Positions 55,116 through 64,000 are shown, counted from the first letter of the stretch. The stretch: 64,000 nt of DNA from Pollutibacter soli (GCA_029269725.1 JARJHS010000015.1:1-64000); one strand, 5' to 3'. Program-made: numbers and translations. Notes: generated by a model from the letters alone, not told the origin.

Positions 55116-55790
55116 TCAGTGCAGAGGTAATTCGAGCAGGATAAATGCCGCTGATTCGTCACTATTGTTTATGATTGAAAAATTTTGTCGTCCCTCAATG
55201 ACAAAGAAGCTCCCTGGCGATAGTTTTTTATCGTTTTCCTTACCATCTACTTTCGCGCTTACGAAAGAAGCATGTAGAGATACTAAAACGAATGATTGCT
55301 TATTATCGATCAGTTTAAAATCTTTTCCCTTCGGCAATTGAATACGATATGCTCTGATCCACGGAGTATCGATTTCAATGGTAAGGTCTGGCAGGGTCAG
55401 TGGCTTATGAATAAACCCACTGTCCTTATACAGAAGCTCTACATCCATCACATGGAAAGTATCAATATCTGCGTTCCACACACGATGAGTACGGGTATTG
55501 GGTGGTGATAAATTTTCGAAAAGAACAGTTCCTGAAGTCGAGGAGCCACCTGACGCTTGTCTTCCTTTATTCTGTGAGCCGGTTTTTGTATCCGAAAGCC
55601 TGATAAAAAGAGATAGTGTGTTGTGAATATGATAAAGAGACGTGTCGCCGGGAGGCAGAAGTACATTCAGAATGCGAATGTCTTTATTTTGAAAAACAAG
55701 GTGGTGCCGGGGTTCTTCGTGTACGGGTACTTGTCCGTAAACATTGGTCAGTCTAAGAACCAGAATAAGAAGGAATAATTTTTTTTGCAA
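55116..55790 (-). CDS. Secreted cupin-like protein
   Basis: A 224-residue protein that starts with TTG (no in-frame ATG upstream before a stop), followed by the signal peptide QKKLFLLILVLRLTNVYGQ. The mature part has cupin-like motifs twice: DIRILNVLLPPGDTSLYHIH (HIHN) near 45-70 and KLSPGSFFVIEGRQNFSIIN near 190. A two-cupin metal-binding fold is likely, but the exact role is unknown. The TTG start is unusual for the window. Confidence 0.72.
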   Translation of the reverse strand: MQKKLFLLILVLRLTNVYGQVPVHEEPRHHLVFQNKDIRILNVLLPPGDTSLYHIHNTLSLFIRLSDTKTGSQNKGRQASGGSSTSGTVLFENLSPPNTRTHRVWNADIDTFHVMDVELLYKDSGFIHKPLTLPDLTIEIDTPWIRAYRIQLPKGKDFKLIDNKQSFVLVSLHASFVSAKVDGKENDKKLSPGSFFVIEGRQNFSIINNSDESAAFILLELPLH

Positions 55791-56117
55791 TGTTGAGTAT
55801 TTACAGGGATTTGATCATCGCTAAGATAACGATCATCAGCGAGGCGCGGCCAAAAAGCTGGTTCTGAATAGATCAGGATTGGATTTGCCGGTAAAAGTCA
55901 GTAGACACGAAATAGGAAGCTGAACTAAGAATCAATTGACGTTTAAGAAGGGGGCACATTTCCGGGGAGTACTTTTATCGTTTTCGGATACCTGTTTCGG
56001 TAATGTATGGTCCTGCACTTTAGATCAATGCGATGAAACAAGGACAGTAACGGGCAATCCCTGATGATTGAAAATTGTTATCGTAATTGAAAAAGTTTAA
56101 AACCTAAATTCGATGAG
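55791..56117. other. Intergenic, nothing recognised
   Basis: A 327-bp interval with no recognised element. Confidence 0.45.
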
Positions 56118-56744
56118 TCAACTCATCACTATAGCTGATTTTCTCAGGTAAGTGTTTTCATTCAATTGCTGAACCATAAATTCAGCAACGTCAGCCCGGG
56201 GAACTTTTGGAATACCTTTCATTTCCATTTTTTCACCTGCTTTATATTTCCCGGTTCCGGGAGCATCAGTCATCAGAACGGGGTAAACCAAAATCCAATC
56301 AAGTGGGCTATGTCGGATGAGGTCATCTCCTTTTGATTTGTCTGCATATATATTTTTTAAGAACAATTTGTAGATAATCCTTTGAATAAAATCAGCTTGC
56401 TTAAATGTTTCTCCTACCCCAAAAGCAGAAAGAAAGATTAAGCGCCTGACATGCTTTTCATTCATTGCAGGAATTAATATGCTGACTGCATCAGAAATTA
56501 AATTTCCGGATTTTAAAGATTTTCCCACGCCGAGTGCACTGAGTACTGCATCCTTTCCCTCGAGTGATTTTGCCAGAATATCTTTATCGAGTACGTCTCC
56601 ATGAACTATCGTAAGTCCCTCATGATGATGTTTCAGCCGGGATGGATGACGGGCTAATGCCGTTACCTCATGATTTTGCTGAAGAGCCTGGGTTACCAGT
56701 TGTTGCCCGGTTCCACCGGTTGCACCCAAAATAAGGACTTTCAT
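56118..56744 (-). CDS. NAD(P)-binding protein (NmrA/BlvrB-like)
   Basis: A 208-residue atypical SDR of the NAD(P)H-binding family. The binding motif is GATGGTGQQLV (7-17), followed by HEVTALARHPSRL and LTIVHGDVLDKDIL. The C-terminus (PRADVAEFMVQQLNENTYLR) closes the fold. Relatives are biliverdin reductase-like or redox-sensing NmrA-like regulators. It has no catalytic Tyr-x-x-x-Lys, so reductase activity is uncertain. Confidence 0.88.
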   Translation of the reverse strand: MKVLILGATGGTGQQLVTQALQQNHEVTALARHPSRLKHHHEGLTIVHGDVLDKDILAKSLEGKDAVLSALGVGKSLKSGNLISDAVSILIPAMNEKHVRRLIFLSAFGVGETFKQADFIQRIIYKLFLKNIYADKSKGDDLIRHSPLDWILVYPVLMTDAPGTGKYKAGEKMEMKGIPKVPRADVAEFMVQQLNENTYLRKSAIVMS

Positions 56745-57169
56745 TTTCGTTGTTTTGGGGTTACTAAAAGTTGCAAAGAAATTAATAATTGTTCCACATC
56801 GTATTGCATGTCTCTTTTGAAATCATCCGAAGCAAATGGATTTTATCCGGGATCTTTCAATTGTCCTTTAATATAGTTGTAACGATGAAAAAAACAGGCT
56901 TTTTAGATTATTAGCCTGAGCGATTTTGTATCATCTACCACGGGTAAGCATTGGAGCCCGGGCGATACTTAATAGCATGAATCCGGGCTTGCAACTTAGG
57001 TTGTTCAGAATAAAATATCCGTCATCCTGGATATATTCTACATCCGACTGCGGACGGCATTCTGCGTATGTTCCGGAACGTAAACTGTTATCCTGGATAT
57101 CAACTTCAAAAATGAAATCTGTAATCCAGTTAATTTAACTATCCGAGAACCGTTTAAACAACCGCATTG
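56745..57169. other. Intergenic, nothing recognised
   Basis: A 425-bp region between the NAD(P)-binding and small hypothetical genes. A weak -7-like TTTCTTTG precedes the NAD(P)-binding gene on the minus strand near 56774. No gene. Confidence 0.45.
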
Positions 57170-57442
57170 TCACACAGTTGCCGGCATAGAAACAGTGATA
57201 GGTTCGAGGACGGTGTGTTTTTCTTTTGCCACTTTTTCCATTATTTCCGGATTGCCCATAACAGCCTGCATTCCATCCATATCAAAAACATCCACGACAA
57301 GCACAACCGAAGTCGGATCGTCTGTATCCTGAAATGTCTGGAATCCAGATGCAAATTTCGAAAACAATTCACTCCGATCCTTATGCCCTTTTAACCAGGT
57401 ATCGATGTTTCCTACTTTGTGGCGAATGATAACTGTTGGCAT
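57170..57442 (-). CDS. Small hypothetical protein (90 aa), ABM-like
   Basis: A 90-residue protein starting MPTVIIRHKVGNIDTWLKGH and ending EPITVSMPATV. The pattern strand-helix-strand-strand-helix-strand is that of a dimeric alpha/beta barrel (ABM-like) such as those of monooxygenase-like or EthD-like proteins. No active site can be named. Confidence 0.72.
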   Translation of the reverse strand: MPTVIIRHKVGNIDTWLKGHKDRSELFSKFASGFQTFQDTDDPTSVVLVVDVFDMDGMQAVMGNPEIMEKVAKEKHTVLEPITVSMPATV

Positions 57443-57769
57443 TTTTGTGAATTTTGAAATTGATGCTTACTCTATGCAGTTTTCGGCTTCCCTGTTGCCT
57501 GATTGCAGATTTTACGTCGAATGAGGCCTCGTTCGACAACGGATGTGGAGTTACTATTGTAGGGAGTGAATTGGAGTGGTAAGGTAGGGATAATTATCCA
57601 TTTGAAATTTCTGTTTTAAAACGAGGGCGGACAGGCTTCGTAGGGGTTTCAGCAAGTTGAAATTAAAAATGCACACCCAATGATTATTGCGCCGAATTAC
57701 AGTACAATAGTAACAACTCAACTTGTCGCTTATTTTGTACAATCCTCATAGCAGTCACTTTTCTGAGAT
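57443..57769. other. Intergenic, nothing recognised
   Basis: A 327-bp interval; only short frames of poor composition. Confidence 0.45.
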
Positions 57770-58321
57770 CTAATTCCGGCTATTGATACTTATACGTTGT
57801 ATGATTGCTGCAATACCTTCAAAGGTGCCCTTGAAATAATCCCCTTTTCTGAAAGGAGGTATAAACTTTTCGTCTATTATAGTTTTTGTCTCGTGCTGGT
57901 TAAGTACTGAATTGTTAATGAGTGAATCATTCCAGATATATATAGCTCTATACGTTAAAGAGAAGCCAATGGTAGTATTGATCCTGTTTTTTGTACCTGC
58001 TATTTGAGTTACTTCATAAACGCTATCCATCGATGTCATTAAACTATCGAAGCTGAAAACAACAATCCGCAAACCTTTCTGCTTTTTAAAATCTTCTATC
58101 AACGAATCCAGTCGAAATTTTTCTTCCGCCGAAAATGCGTTGCTATAATCGTTTATGTTTTTAATGCCTTGTGCAAGGCTGTCTTTTAAAAGAGTTCGTA
58201 ATGTGTCATACTTAGCTTCCATTATTTTCAAGACAGTGGACTCGGGCAAGTATTGTGTCTGACTCTGTGTACACGCGCAGGAAAAGACTATGAACAGGAA
58301 AGCAAAATTTAATTTTCTCAT
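57770..58321 (-). CDS. TPM domain-like lipoprotein
   Basis: A 183-residue protein with a lipoprotein-like signal (FAFLFIVFSCACTQ). The mature part contains SAEEKFRLDSLIEDFKKQKG followed by LRIVVFSFDS, the start of a TPM (phosphatase-like) domain, and ends GTFEGIAAIIQRIS. TPM domains fold in the periplasm or lumen and act in photosystem repair or as phosphatases; here the role is unknown. A single, intact gene. Confidence 0.75.
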   Translation of the reverse strand: MRKLNFAFLFIVFSCACTQSQTQYLPESTVLKIMEAKYDTLRTLLKDSLAQGIKNINDYSNAFSAEEKFRLDSLIEDFKKQKGLRIVVFSFDSLMTSMDSVYEVTQIAGTKNRINTTIGFSLTYRAIYIWNDSLINNSVLNQHETKTIIDEKFIPPFRKGDYFKGTFEGIAAIIQRISINSRN

Positions 58322-58388
58322 TTCAACAGATTAGCAATGGTGAATTCATTGTACGTTGTTATGTAATACAGATTCCCTGCTTCAAAGT

Positions 58389-58925
58389 CTATTGAGTTGA
58401 CTCTGTCAGCGTGAAAATATAAAAGTCAGGGTTTCCCTCGAATGTTTCTTTTGAACTTATGAAAATCAATTTCCTCAGTAGCCTGGCAGAACGTTGATTG
58501 TCCCTATGAGTAATTGCAATGATTTTCTGAAACCTTAATGTCTGAAACGCATATTCAATAACTTTTTCTGCTGCCTCTTTCATGATTCCCCTGCCTTGAA
58601 AATCCGGCAATAGTTCATACCCGATTTCGCAACTATTATGTCCGGTTGAAAAATCATACAGGCAAATTGTACCGGCAAAAGTTCTTGTCTCTGTCAAGGT
58701 TATTGCCCAATAAACGGAGACGTTTTCCCTTAAGTTATCATTGATCTTATTGATAAAGTCAATAGCATCTTCCGGTGTCCTGGCGACGCGCCTGTCCAGG
58801 TATTTATTGATTTCATTGTCTGACCGCAAAGCAAAAATATCCTGGTGATCATCAATAGATAATTGGCGGAGCGTTAATCGTTCAGTTATCAAAACCGGAA
58901 AGCATGTAAAATTTCTACTGGTCAT
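58389..58925 (-). CDS. GNAT N-acetyltransferase (RimJ/RimL-like)
   Basis: A 178-residue GNAT enzyme. The start VLITERLTLRQLSIDDHQDI is the RimJ/RimL pattern; the acetyl-CoA loop is ELLPDFQGRGIMKEAAEKVI (about 108-127), and FQKIIAITHRDNQRSARLLR is the helix-4 region. It acetylates an amine, such as a ribosomal-protein N-terminus or an antibiotic, in the cytosol. No resistance context is seen. Confidence 0.9.
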   Translation of the reverse strand: MTSRNFTCFPVLITERLTLRQLSIDDHQDIFALRSDNEINKYLDRRVARTPEDAIDFINKINDNLRENVSVYWAITLTETRTFAGTICLYDFSTGHNSCEIGYELLPDFQGRGIMKEAAEKVIEYAFQTLRFQKIIAITHRDNQRSARLLRKLIFISSKETFEGNPDFYIFTLTESTQ

Positions 58926-59097
58926 TTATAAAAGATACTGCATCAATATTGTATTATGTTATGGTTGACGGATAGCATAATTTCTTGCAGATGGTAGGAA
59001 TATAAGAGAAGCCAACCTTCGAATAGTACAGTCATTTAATACATTTCAGGTGCGAAATGTAAAATTGTCGGGCCAGTGATCGGCATTGGTAGTAATT

Positions 59098-59850
59098 CTA
59101 TTCATCTTTTATTTTAGTCCACTCACCACCGATATATTCTCTTTCCATCGAATAGCCATAGTCTAGATCGAAAGCTTCATTTAGCGTTTTGTCTCTGATA
59201 ACCATTTCCTCTAAAGCGACAAGCCTGATATCTTTCTGCATCTCGTCACCGGTCAGAAATTGCCAGTCTCCGTCGGTGTTGTGAACAACCCGCAAAATTG
59301 GCTTATGAAGATCAAGCCATTGCCTGGTCGTAAAAACTCCCAGATTTTTTTCTTCTCTGAATTTAAAATCCGTGTTTCTGTCAAGTAACGGTTGATCGTA
59401 ACGAAATTTTTCTTCGAAATTTTTTTCCCATGGAAAGATATCATTCCTGTCAGTCCAGATAAGTTGTACCGCGGGAAATTTCCTTTCTCCGTAATAGTTC
59501 AGTGCTGCTCCAAAATAATCGCCAATATTTCGTGCATCCACTGGCAAAAATTCTGATCTGCTGCTCTTGAAAATGTTGTCATAGTTGACATATGTCTTTA
59601 TGACTTCGCCGTTCTTTATTAAATCAGCAACATCGTTGATTATTACGTGTCCCAGTTTTTCTGGTAATCCAAAGCAAATTATTTCGGGATGGTTATAAGT
59701 TTCAAAAAGTCCTATACTATATGCAAAAGCAGGTGAATAGTCGGATCCGCTGACCATTATTACCTGAAGTCCGTACTTAGTAATGTTTTCTTTGGTCTTA
59801 GTAAGAAGTCTATCTCTGCTAATGCAATTATGTTCTTTTTTGTTATACAT
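59098..59850 (-). CDS. DUF4262 domain protein
   Basis: A 250-residue soluble protein of the DUF4262 family. The N-terminal half shows VIMVSGSDYSPAFAYSIGLF and HPEIICFGLPEKLGHVIIND, the typical family block; the C-terminal half has GDWQFLTGDEMQKDIRLVAL and EYIGGEWTKIKDE. No enzymatic role is established. The DHFR-like gene ends 21 bp upstream on the same strand, suggesting a two-gene operon. Confidence 0.82.
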   Translation of the reverse strand: MYNKKEHNCISRDRLLTKTKENITKYGLQVIMVSGSDYSPAFAYSIGLFETYNHPEIICFGLPEKLGHVIINDVADLIKNGEVIKTYVNYDNIFKSSRSEFLPVDARNIGDYFGAALNYYGERKFPAVQLIWTDRNDIFPWEKNFEEKFRYDQPLLDRNTDFKFREEKNLGVFTTRQWLDLHKPILRVVHNTDGDWQFLTGDEMQKDIRLVALEEMVIRDKTLNEAFDLDYGYSMEREYIGGEWTKIKDE

Positions 59851-59871
59851 TTTTTCATTCAGATGGGCTGT

Positions 59872-60423
59872 TCATTCTTTTGCCGGCTCATAATAAAGAA
59901 TGATCGCCCCACCGCCAAAGATTTTGGTCTTTACGTGTTTAAGTAATATATGTTCATGGATGTTTTTAAATAAGGGCAAACCACTTCCTGCAATTAAAGG
60001 ATGAATACAAAGCTGATACTCGTCTATTAAATTTAGTTTAGTCAATTCAACGATCAAACCTGGGCTGCATACATAAACATCTTTACCGGATTGGTTTTTG
60101 AGCTCCAGTACTTCTTCTTCAAGATCCCGGCTTGCCAGTTTCGCGGATTTCCAATCTACTTTTTCCAGTGTGTGAGAGAATACAAGCTTTGGTGTATTAT
60201 CTATTGCCACAGCAAAGTCGTCCATTGCTATATTGCCGGTAGGGTTTTCCAGCACCGTTCGCCAATATTCCATCAGCTGGTAGGTTATCCTGCCATATAA
60301 AACAGTTCCAGCATTTCTTAACAAGTCAGCGTAATGTTGATGTAATTCTTCATCTGGCACTCCTGAGGTATGGTCACAATACCCGTCGAGTGTCATATTG
60401 ATGGCTGCAATTATTTTTTTCAT
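59872..60423 (-). CDS. Dihydrofolate reductase-family (RibD C-terminal) protein
   Basis: A 183-residue RibD-like reductase closely related to the protein at 13727-14281: IAAINMTLDGYCDHTSGVPD, LYGRITYQLMEYWRTVL, VYVCSPGLIVELTKL, GSGLPLFKNIHEH. It probably reduces an unknown small molecule with NADPH. It is followed by the DUF4262 gene after 21 bp. Paralogue pairing in one window suggests a past duplication. Confidence 0.9.
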   Translation of the reverse strand: MKKIIAAINMTLDGYCDHTSGVPDEELHQHYADLLRNAGTVLYGRITYQLMEYWRTVLENPTGNIAMDDFAVAIDNTPKLVFSHTLEKVDWKSAKLASRDLEEEVLELKNQSGKDVYVCSPGLIVELTKLNLIDEYQLCIHPLIAGSGLPLFKNIHEHILLKHVKTKIFGGGAIILYYEPAKE

Positions 60424-60555
60424 GGTTATAGTTATCAGTCCGTTTTTCTGGCGATGAACGATGCCATAGGTTCAGATTATCATCTATTCAGAAAACCTGA
60501 AAGGCTTCAACTGAAACTTCTTCCCGTTGTTGACTAAAGATAACTTTAAACGCTC

Positions 60556-60582
60556 AACGTTCAACGTTCGATGTTGAACGTT
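60556..60582. terminator. Inverted repeat near serine hydrolase stop
   Basis: AACGTTCAAC ... GTTGAACGTT with a 7-base loop, overlapping the TAA of the serine hydrolase gene. A T-run is missing, so a terminator role is uncertain. Confidence 0.35.
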
Positions 60583-62405
60583 TATGGCTTATAATCATCG
60601 GCCTTCTTCCATAAATCCTTATTGCGTACAAGAACCTGGGTAATGGCACCTTCTTTGGATTTAGTAAATCTGAGCGGGTAATTTCTTCTTTCATTAAAAA
60701 ATTCCAGTTCGGATTGCTGCTCGAAAGTTATTTCCGATCCGTTCCATGTTTCAAACACAACCAGATGGCCATCCCGGGTGATGATCTTCAGATAAACGTC
60801 TTTTCCTGGTTCAAATTGAAACTTATAAAATCCTTCGTAAGCTTTGAAATCATCATTCCTTTTCAGGTCCAGATCCTGGAAGTCGAAACTGAAATCGATA
60901 TTTGGTGAAATGCCTTTCATTTTAATGGATTGAGCTTTGCCTTTTTCATCCAATGAAAAGATGGCCAGTGCATCGGCATTCATCGCCTGGTATTCCCATT
61001 TTATGGCAAATGTATTGGCATTATAAAAAGCCATCGGCCCATTCAATTTCGGAGAGCGATAGGATCTGAACCATAATTTATTTTCTTTTTCAAACACCTC
61101 AATTTTTCCAAACCAGGGGTCTTCATACTTTCCGGTAAAATCTTCGTTTTTTACTTTTACATTTTTTGCTGACTCAACTTTTTCCCAAACCTTTTTTGTT
61201 ACTACATCACTCATGTTCTGTTGATACTGCATCCATCCTGCAATTTTATCTGTCCAGCCAAAATCGTCCAGGCCCAAATAACTGTCAGCAATAGTACCTG
61301 ATACAGCCGAAAAAAATGCACCACCCTCATCGGAATTCGTTAGTATGACGATTCCAAGATTTAAATCGGGATACATAGTCACTTCGGATACCATTCCAGG
61401 TAAACCGCCGGTATGCGAAACTTTTAAATTCCCTTTTACATCGGTCAAAAACCACCCTAAACCATAACCGCTGAAATGGGAATTGTACCTCGGGTCCCGA
61501 TTGGTTTCCAAAACAGTATGTAAGCGCCACATTTCATTGTGGTTGTTCGAAGAATATAATGAGGTTTTTAAATCAGTACCGTACTTTCCCCTGTTTAATT
61601 GAAGAAGCATCCATTTTGACATATCCGCCACATTCGAGAATATTCCACCTGCAGCGCTTCCGATTCCCGGACTTTGCGCTTCAATTGTTTTTATAGATCC
61701 GGATGCTGCTGAATGCGGCGTTGCCAGGTTACTTTTGTTTTTCAGAAGGGTGCCAACAAATGTATTTTTCATTTGTAGTGGCTTGATGATTCGCTTCTGC
61801 ACAAATTCTTCATAACTCATACCACTGACCCTGGCAATAACTTCTCCGGCTACGATATAGAGTAAATTGTCATAATCATACTTTGTACGAAAAGCAGATG
61901 CGGGTTTAAAGTATTGAAAGCTGGTCAACACATCCTTCATGGTAAAATCGGAACCGTCAGGAAAAAACATCAGATCGCCAGCACCCAATCCGAGGCCGCT
62001 GCGATGTGTTAAGAGATCCTGTATATTGAAGTTCTCTGTTACATAGTCATTATACATTTTGAATTCCGGCAGGTGGTCCTTTACTTTATCAGTCCATTTC
62101 AATTTTTCTTCATCCACTAAAATGGACAGTGCAGCCGTTGTAAATGCTTTGGTATTCGATGCAATCTGAAAATTGGTGTATTCATTTACCTTTTCTTTTG
62201 TAACAACTGAACTCAGTCCATACCCTTTTTGATGAATAACTTTCCCATCTTTAACAATGGCTATACCTGCGCCGGCAACTTTAAACTTTGTCAGTGCATA
62301 TTCTACAATTGAATCAATTTTTTGAGTCGTTAGTTGCGCTACAGTTTCAGTGGATATAACAACTATGAGTAGCAGTAATGTTAAAAGAATGACCGTTTTT
62401 TTCAT
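60582..62405 (-). CDS. Secreted serine hydrolase, beta-lactamase fold with DUF3471
   Basis: A 607-residue secreted protein (signal peptide to about residue 24). The PF00144 domain has S83-x-x-K86 (ASNTK), HRSGL at 134-138 and the Y-D-N segment near 178-180. The C-terminal 200 residues form a DUF3471-like beta domain (for example KYEDPWFGKIEVFEKENKLW, YKFQFEPGKDVYLKI). Full length. These proteins act as D-aminopeptidases, esterases or lipoate-related hydrolases; a beta-lactam role should not be assumed. A smaller relative is at 4372. Confidence 0.9.
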   Translation of the reverse strand: MKKTVILLTLLLLIVVISTETVAQLTTQKIDSIVEYALTKFKVAGAGIAIVKDGKVIHQKGYGLSSVVTKEKVNEYTNFQIASNTKAFTTAALSILVDEEKLKWTDKVKDHLPEFKMYNDYVTENFNIQDLLTHRSGLGLGAGDLMFFPDGSDFTMKDVLTSFQYFKPASAFRTKYDYDNLLYIVAGEVIARVSGMSYEEFVQKRIIKPLQMKNTFVGTLLKNKSNLATPHSAASGSIKTIEAQSPGIGSAAGGIFSNVADMSKWMLLQLNRGKYGTDLKTSLYSSNNHNEMWRLHTVLETNRDPRYNSHFSGYGLGWFLTDVKGNLKVSHTGGLPGMVSEVTMYPDLNLGIVILTNSDEGGAFFSAVSGTIADSYLGLDDFGWTDKIAGWMQYQQNMSDVVTKKVWEKVESAKNVKVKNEDFTGKYEDPWFGKIEVFEKENKLWFRSYRSPKLNGPMAFYNANTFAIKWEYQAMNADALAIFSLDEKGKAQSIKMKGISPNIDFSFDFQDLDLKRNDDFKAYEGFYKFQFEPGKDVYLKIITRDGHLVVFETWNGSEITFEQQSELEFFNERRNYPLRFTKSKEGAITQVLVRNKDLWKKADDYKP

Positions 62406-62593
62406 TATTGATATTTTGAAAATCAGATTGTGAGAATATTGTTTTTGGTTTATCGCTAATGGTTGAGATTTGTCCGATTGTCGGTGATATATTATTTCTT
62501 ACCCGATGCACTTTTAAAGTCCTCAAAAGTTTTTACTTTATACTCCGGATATAAGTCGCTGCATTCCCCGGGTAAATCACGCAGTCAAATCAA

Positions 62594-63220
62594 TCAATCC
62601 TGTACGCAACGAACAGATTTTGCGTGAGAAACAGGGCCATTGAAACGGAAAGCTTTTGTTTGAAGTGGTTTCTGTCCGGGGCCACCATAACTGAAGTTCC
62701 ATCCCCAGGCTTTACCCTCATGACCCGTGGATGTGGACGTCCACCAGAAACCCATAACACCAATCACCTCATAAAGATTATTTCTGCGAATACCTCCAGG
62801 AAGAGCGTTAAATCCGCTGATGTTAGTACCGTTACCGTCTTCGACCCAACCTTTGACGCTTTTCAGGGTTTCGCCGGCCTTGTCCATTCCACCGAATGTT
62901 TTCACCAGCGCAGACCATTCGCCATCCGTTGCCAGATGCCAACCTTCGGGACAGGCTTTTTTCGCTGCTTCCCCGGTGTAAAGCAGGCCCAGCTCTTTTC
63001 GATTGCTCTCTTGGTCATCATAAGCGTAGCTCCATTGCTCCTGGTAGCTCAGGTTTTGGGCCATCCAGGTAACCGTGGCGCCGGTCAAAGTATTTTTGAA
63101 GCTGATCGTTTTATACGTTTGGCCATCCCGCAGGTCGGTGAAGGTGCCAATGGGTTGGGCATTTACAGCCTGTATAAAAAACAAAATTGCAAGTAGGGAA
63201 ACGATATACAGTTTTCTCAT
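62594..63220 (-). CDS. FISUMP-domain secreted protein
   Basis: A 208-residue exported protein with signal peptide (ending AVNAQ). The Fibrobacter succinogenes major paralogous domain pattern is clear: GTFTDLRDGQTYKTISFKNT, VTWMAQNLSY, LGLLYTGEAAKKACPEGWHL, SGFNALPGGIRR, FWWTSTSTGHEGKAWGWNF and the closing VSHAKSVRCVQD. It is a secreted adhesion- or carbohydrate-related domain. It is single-domain here. The neighbour is an Asp-box propeller protein. Confidence 0.9.
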   Translation of the reverse strand: MRKLYIVSLLAILFFIQAVNAQPIGTFTDLRDGQTYKTISFKNTLTGATVTWMAQNLSYQEQWSYAYDDQESNRKELGLLYTGEAAKKACPEGWHLATDGEWSALVKTFGGMDKAGETLKSVKGWVEDGNGTNISGFNALPGGIRRNNLYEVIGVMGFWWTSTSTGHEGKAWGWNFSYGGPGQKPLQTKAFRFNGPVSHAKSVRCVQD

Positions 63221-63336
63221 ATTTGGTTCGGTTAGTATACATCAACTCTTCGGGTTCCCGCTATGTTACTTGCTGATTTTGTTAAATGGTAGATACAGCA
63301 AGCGAAGAACAAGGGAGCAATAATTAATTTGAGTTT

Positions 63337-64000
63337 TCAGCATCCACCCTTGCCGGGTACGACAGCATAGATCGTGTTGCCTGACATAAGAAAATTAAAG
63401 CCCTTACCCTGTACAGAAGGAAGTAATAATGTCCATGTTACTCCTTTGTCTGATGATTTGAAAATGCCCTCAGGATGTGTACAAAAGAAGTTTTCACCCA
63501 CCTGGTAAATGGAAGTCGCGAAGGCTTGCACCCGAGGTCGGTCATTCCAGGTCCGCATCATTGAATCAACAAAAACTTTGTTCTCCATTTTGGACTCAAT
63601 GGCAGTCCAGGTTTTACCCGCATCGTAGGATGCACTTAACCTCCTCGGTCCCGACTCTGAACCAGAAGAGATAGCAACGAATCCACCTTTGATTGGTTTT
63701 ACATCCCAGTTCACACTGTCCTCACTTACAGCTACGGACCAGGTTTCACCATTATCGGTCGATCTGATGATTTTTCTCATAGTAGTCGCTACCAGCACGC
63801 CATTCGACTCTGCCAGATGCCCGAACAAGCCGCCATTATGCACATGTTTCCAGGTTTTTCCGTTGTCAGTGGATTTATAAAGACCTCTGTCGATGCCGAT
63901 GAAAATGGCACCTCCCGCAGTTTCAAAAACAGTGCGTATCCGTGGCTCGTGATAATTTTCGAATACCGGCGACCATACACTCGTTCCGTCTGTTTTTTTC
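63337..64000 (-). CDS. Asp-box/BNR propeller protein (partial, 5' end outside)
   Basis: A minus-strand frame stays open from the TGA at 63337 to the window edge, at least 220 residues. A GTG at 63843 is only an internal codon: the frame continues upstream with GGAIFIGIDRGLYKSTDNGK. It has repeated Asp-box motifs (S/T-x-D-x-G-x-T-W): STDNGKTW, STDNGETW, SYDAGKTW and SSDKGVTW, as in sialidase-like or Ycf48/BNR-type beta-propellers. The N-terminus, including any signal peptide, is missing. Function is unclear. Confidence 0.82.
   Translation of the reverse strand, partial: KKTDGTSVWSPVFENYHEPRIRTVFETAGGAIFIGIDRGLYKSTDNGKTWKHVHNGGLFGHLAESNGVLVATTMRKIIRSTDNGETWSVAVSEDSVNWDVKPIKGGFVAISSGSESGPRRLSASYDAGKTWTAIESKMENKVFVDSMMRTWNDRPRVQAFATSIYQVGENFFCTHPEGIFKSSDKGVTWTLLLPSVQGKGFNFLMSGNTIYAVVPGKGGC

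Noticed and set aside
62624-63196. 190-residue plus-strand frame inside the FISUMP gene
   Set aside because: Antisense to a clear FISUMP domain; low-information shadow.

Overview
Organism. The window looks like a chromosomal segment of a Bacteroidota member, probably Chitinophagales/Chitinophagaceae-like. The evidence is moderate G+C, many short secreted proteins whose signal peptides end in ...AQ or in a lipoprotein Cys, genes without Shine-Dalgarno sequences, two -7 elements of the Bacteroidota form TAnnTTTG, and families common in that phylum (DUF1080, DUF2147, FISUMP, PepSY-like lipoproteins, DUF4440, YciE/YciF-type DUF892, GH2 with signal peptide). I see no rRNA, tRNA, transposase, integrase, phage gene or CRISPR array. 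The assignment is inferred from style, not from a marker gene. Layout. 0-6.2 kb: AHSA1/SRPBCC protein, secreted lectin-fold protein, amidohydrolase, a secreted-protein gene that has lost its start, FabG-like SDR, class C beta-lactamase-fold hydrolase and a frameshifted gene remnant. 6.6-9.5 kb: acyl-CoA ligase plus MFS transporter operon, bounded upstream by an array of short palindromes. 9.9-21.5 kb: mostly single-gene units (DUF4440, peptidase E-like, TPR lipoprotein, two RibD/DHFR-like reductases, nitrilase-family amidase, zinc-ribbon membrane protein, methyltransferase, one intact and one broken VOC gene, DUF2147, DUF1080). 21.8-43.4 kb: a run that reads as a stress/redox island. It holds a duplicated DUF6766 membrane protein, zinc alcohol dehydrogenase, Tat-signal SDR, second SDR, Rieske-FAD oxidoreductase, large HPII-type catalase, SemiSWEET, an LLM flavin oxidoreductase next to a cytoplasmic alpha-amylase, outer-membrane protein, single-domain response regulator, DUF892 ferritin-like protein, stand-alone CinA domain, several tiny proteins, a Nei/Fpg-type DNA glycosylase and a cation/Ca2+ antiporter. 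43.4-49.1 kb: TetR-glycosyltransferase operon, secreted esterase and secreted GH2 glycosidase. 49.5-64 kb: mostly minus-strand small metabolic and hypothetical genes (MFS, PepSY-like lipoprotein, two more RibD/DHFR-like reductases, VOC, NAD(P)-binding protein, TPM-like lipoprotein, GNAT, DUF4262, serine hydrolase, FISUMP protein, and an Asp-box propeller protein cut by the window end). How the genes work together. There are few operons. The convincing ones are acyl-CoA ligase/MFS, LLM oxidoreductase/alpha-amylase, tetR/glycosyltransferase and DHFR-like/DUF4262. The non-coding part is unusually rich in structured repeats: perfect palindromes of 36 and 44 bp, a seven-unit palindrome array, a dispersed REP-like element, 7-bp microsatellites and a small set of near-identical terminators. 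No clearly new multi-gene defence or biosynthetic system is evident. The most unusual signals are these repeats, the stress island with its tiny disordered proteins, and a 1.4-kb gene-poor stretch carrying three orphan terminator hairpins.
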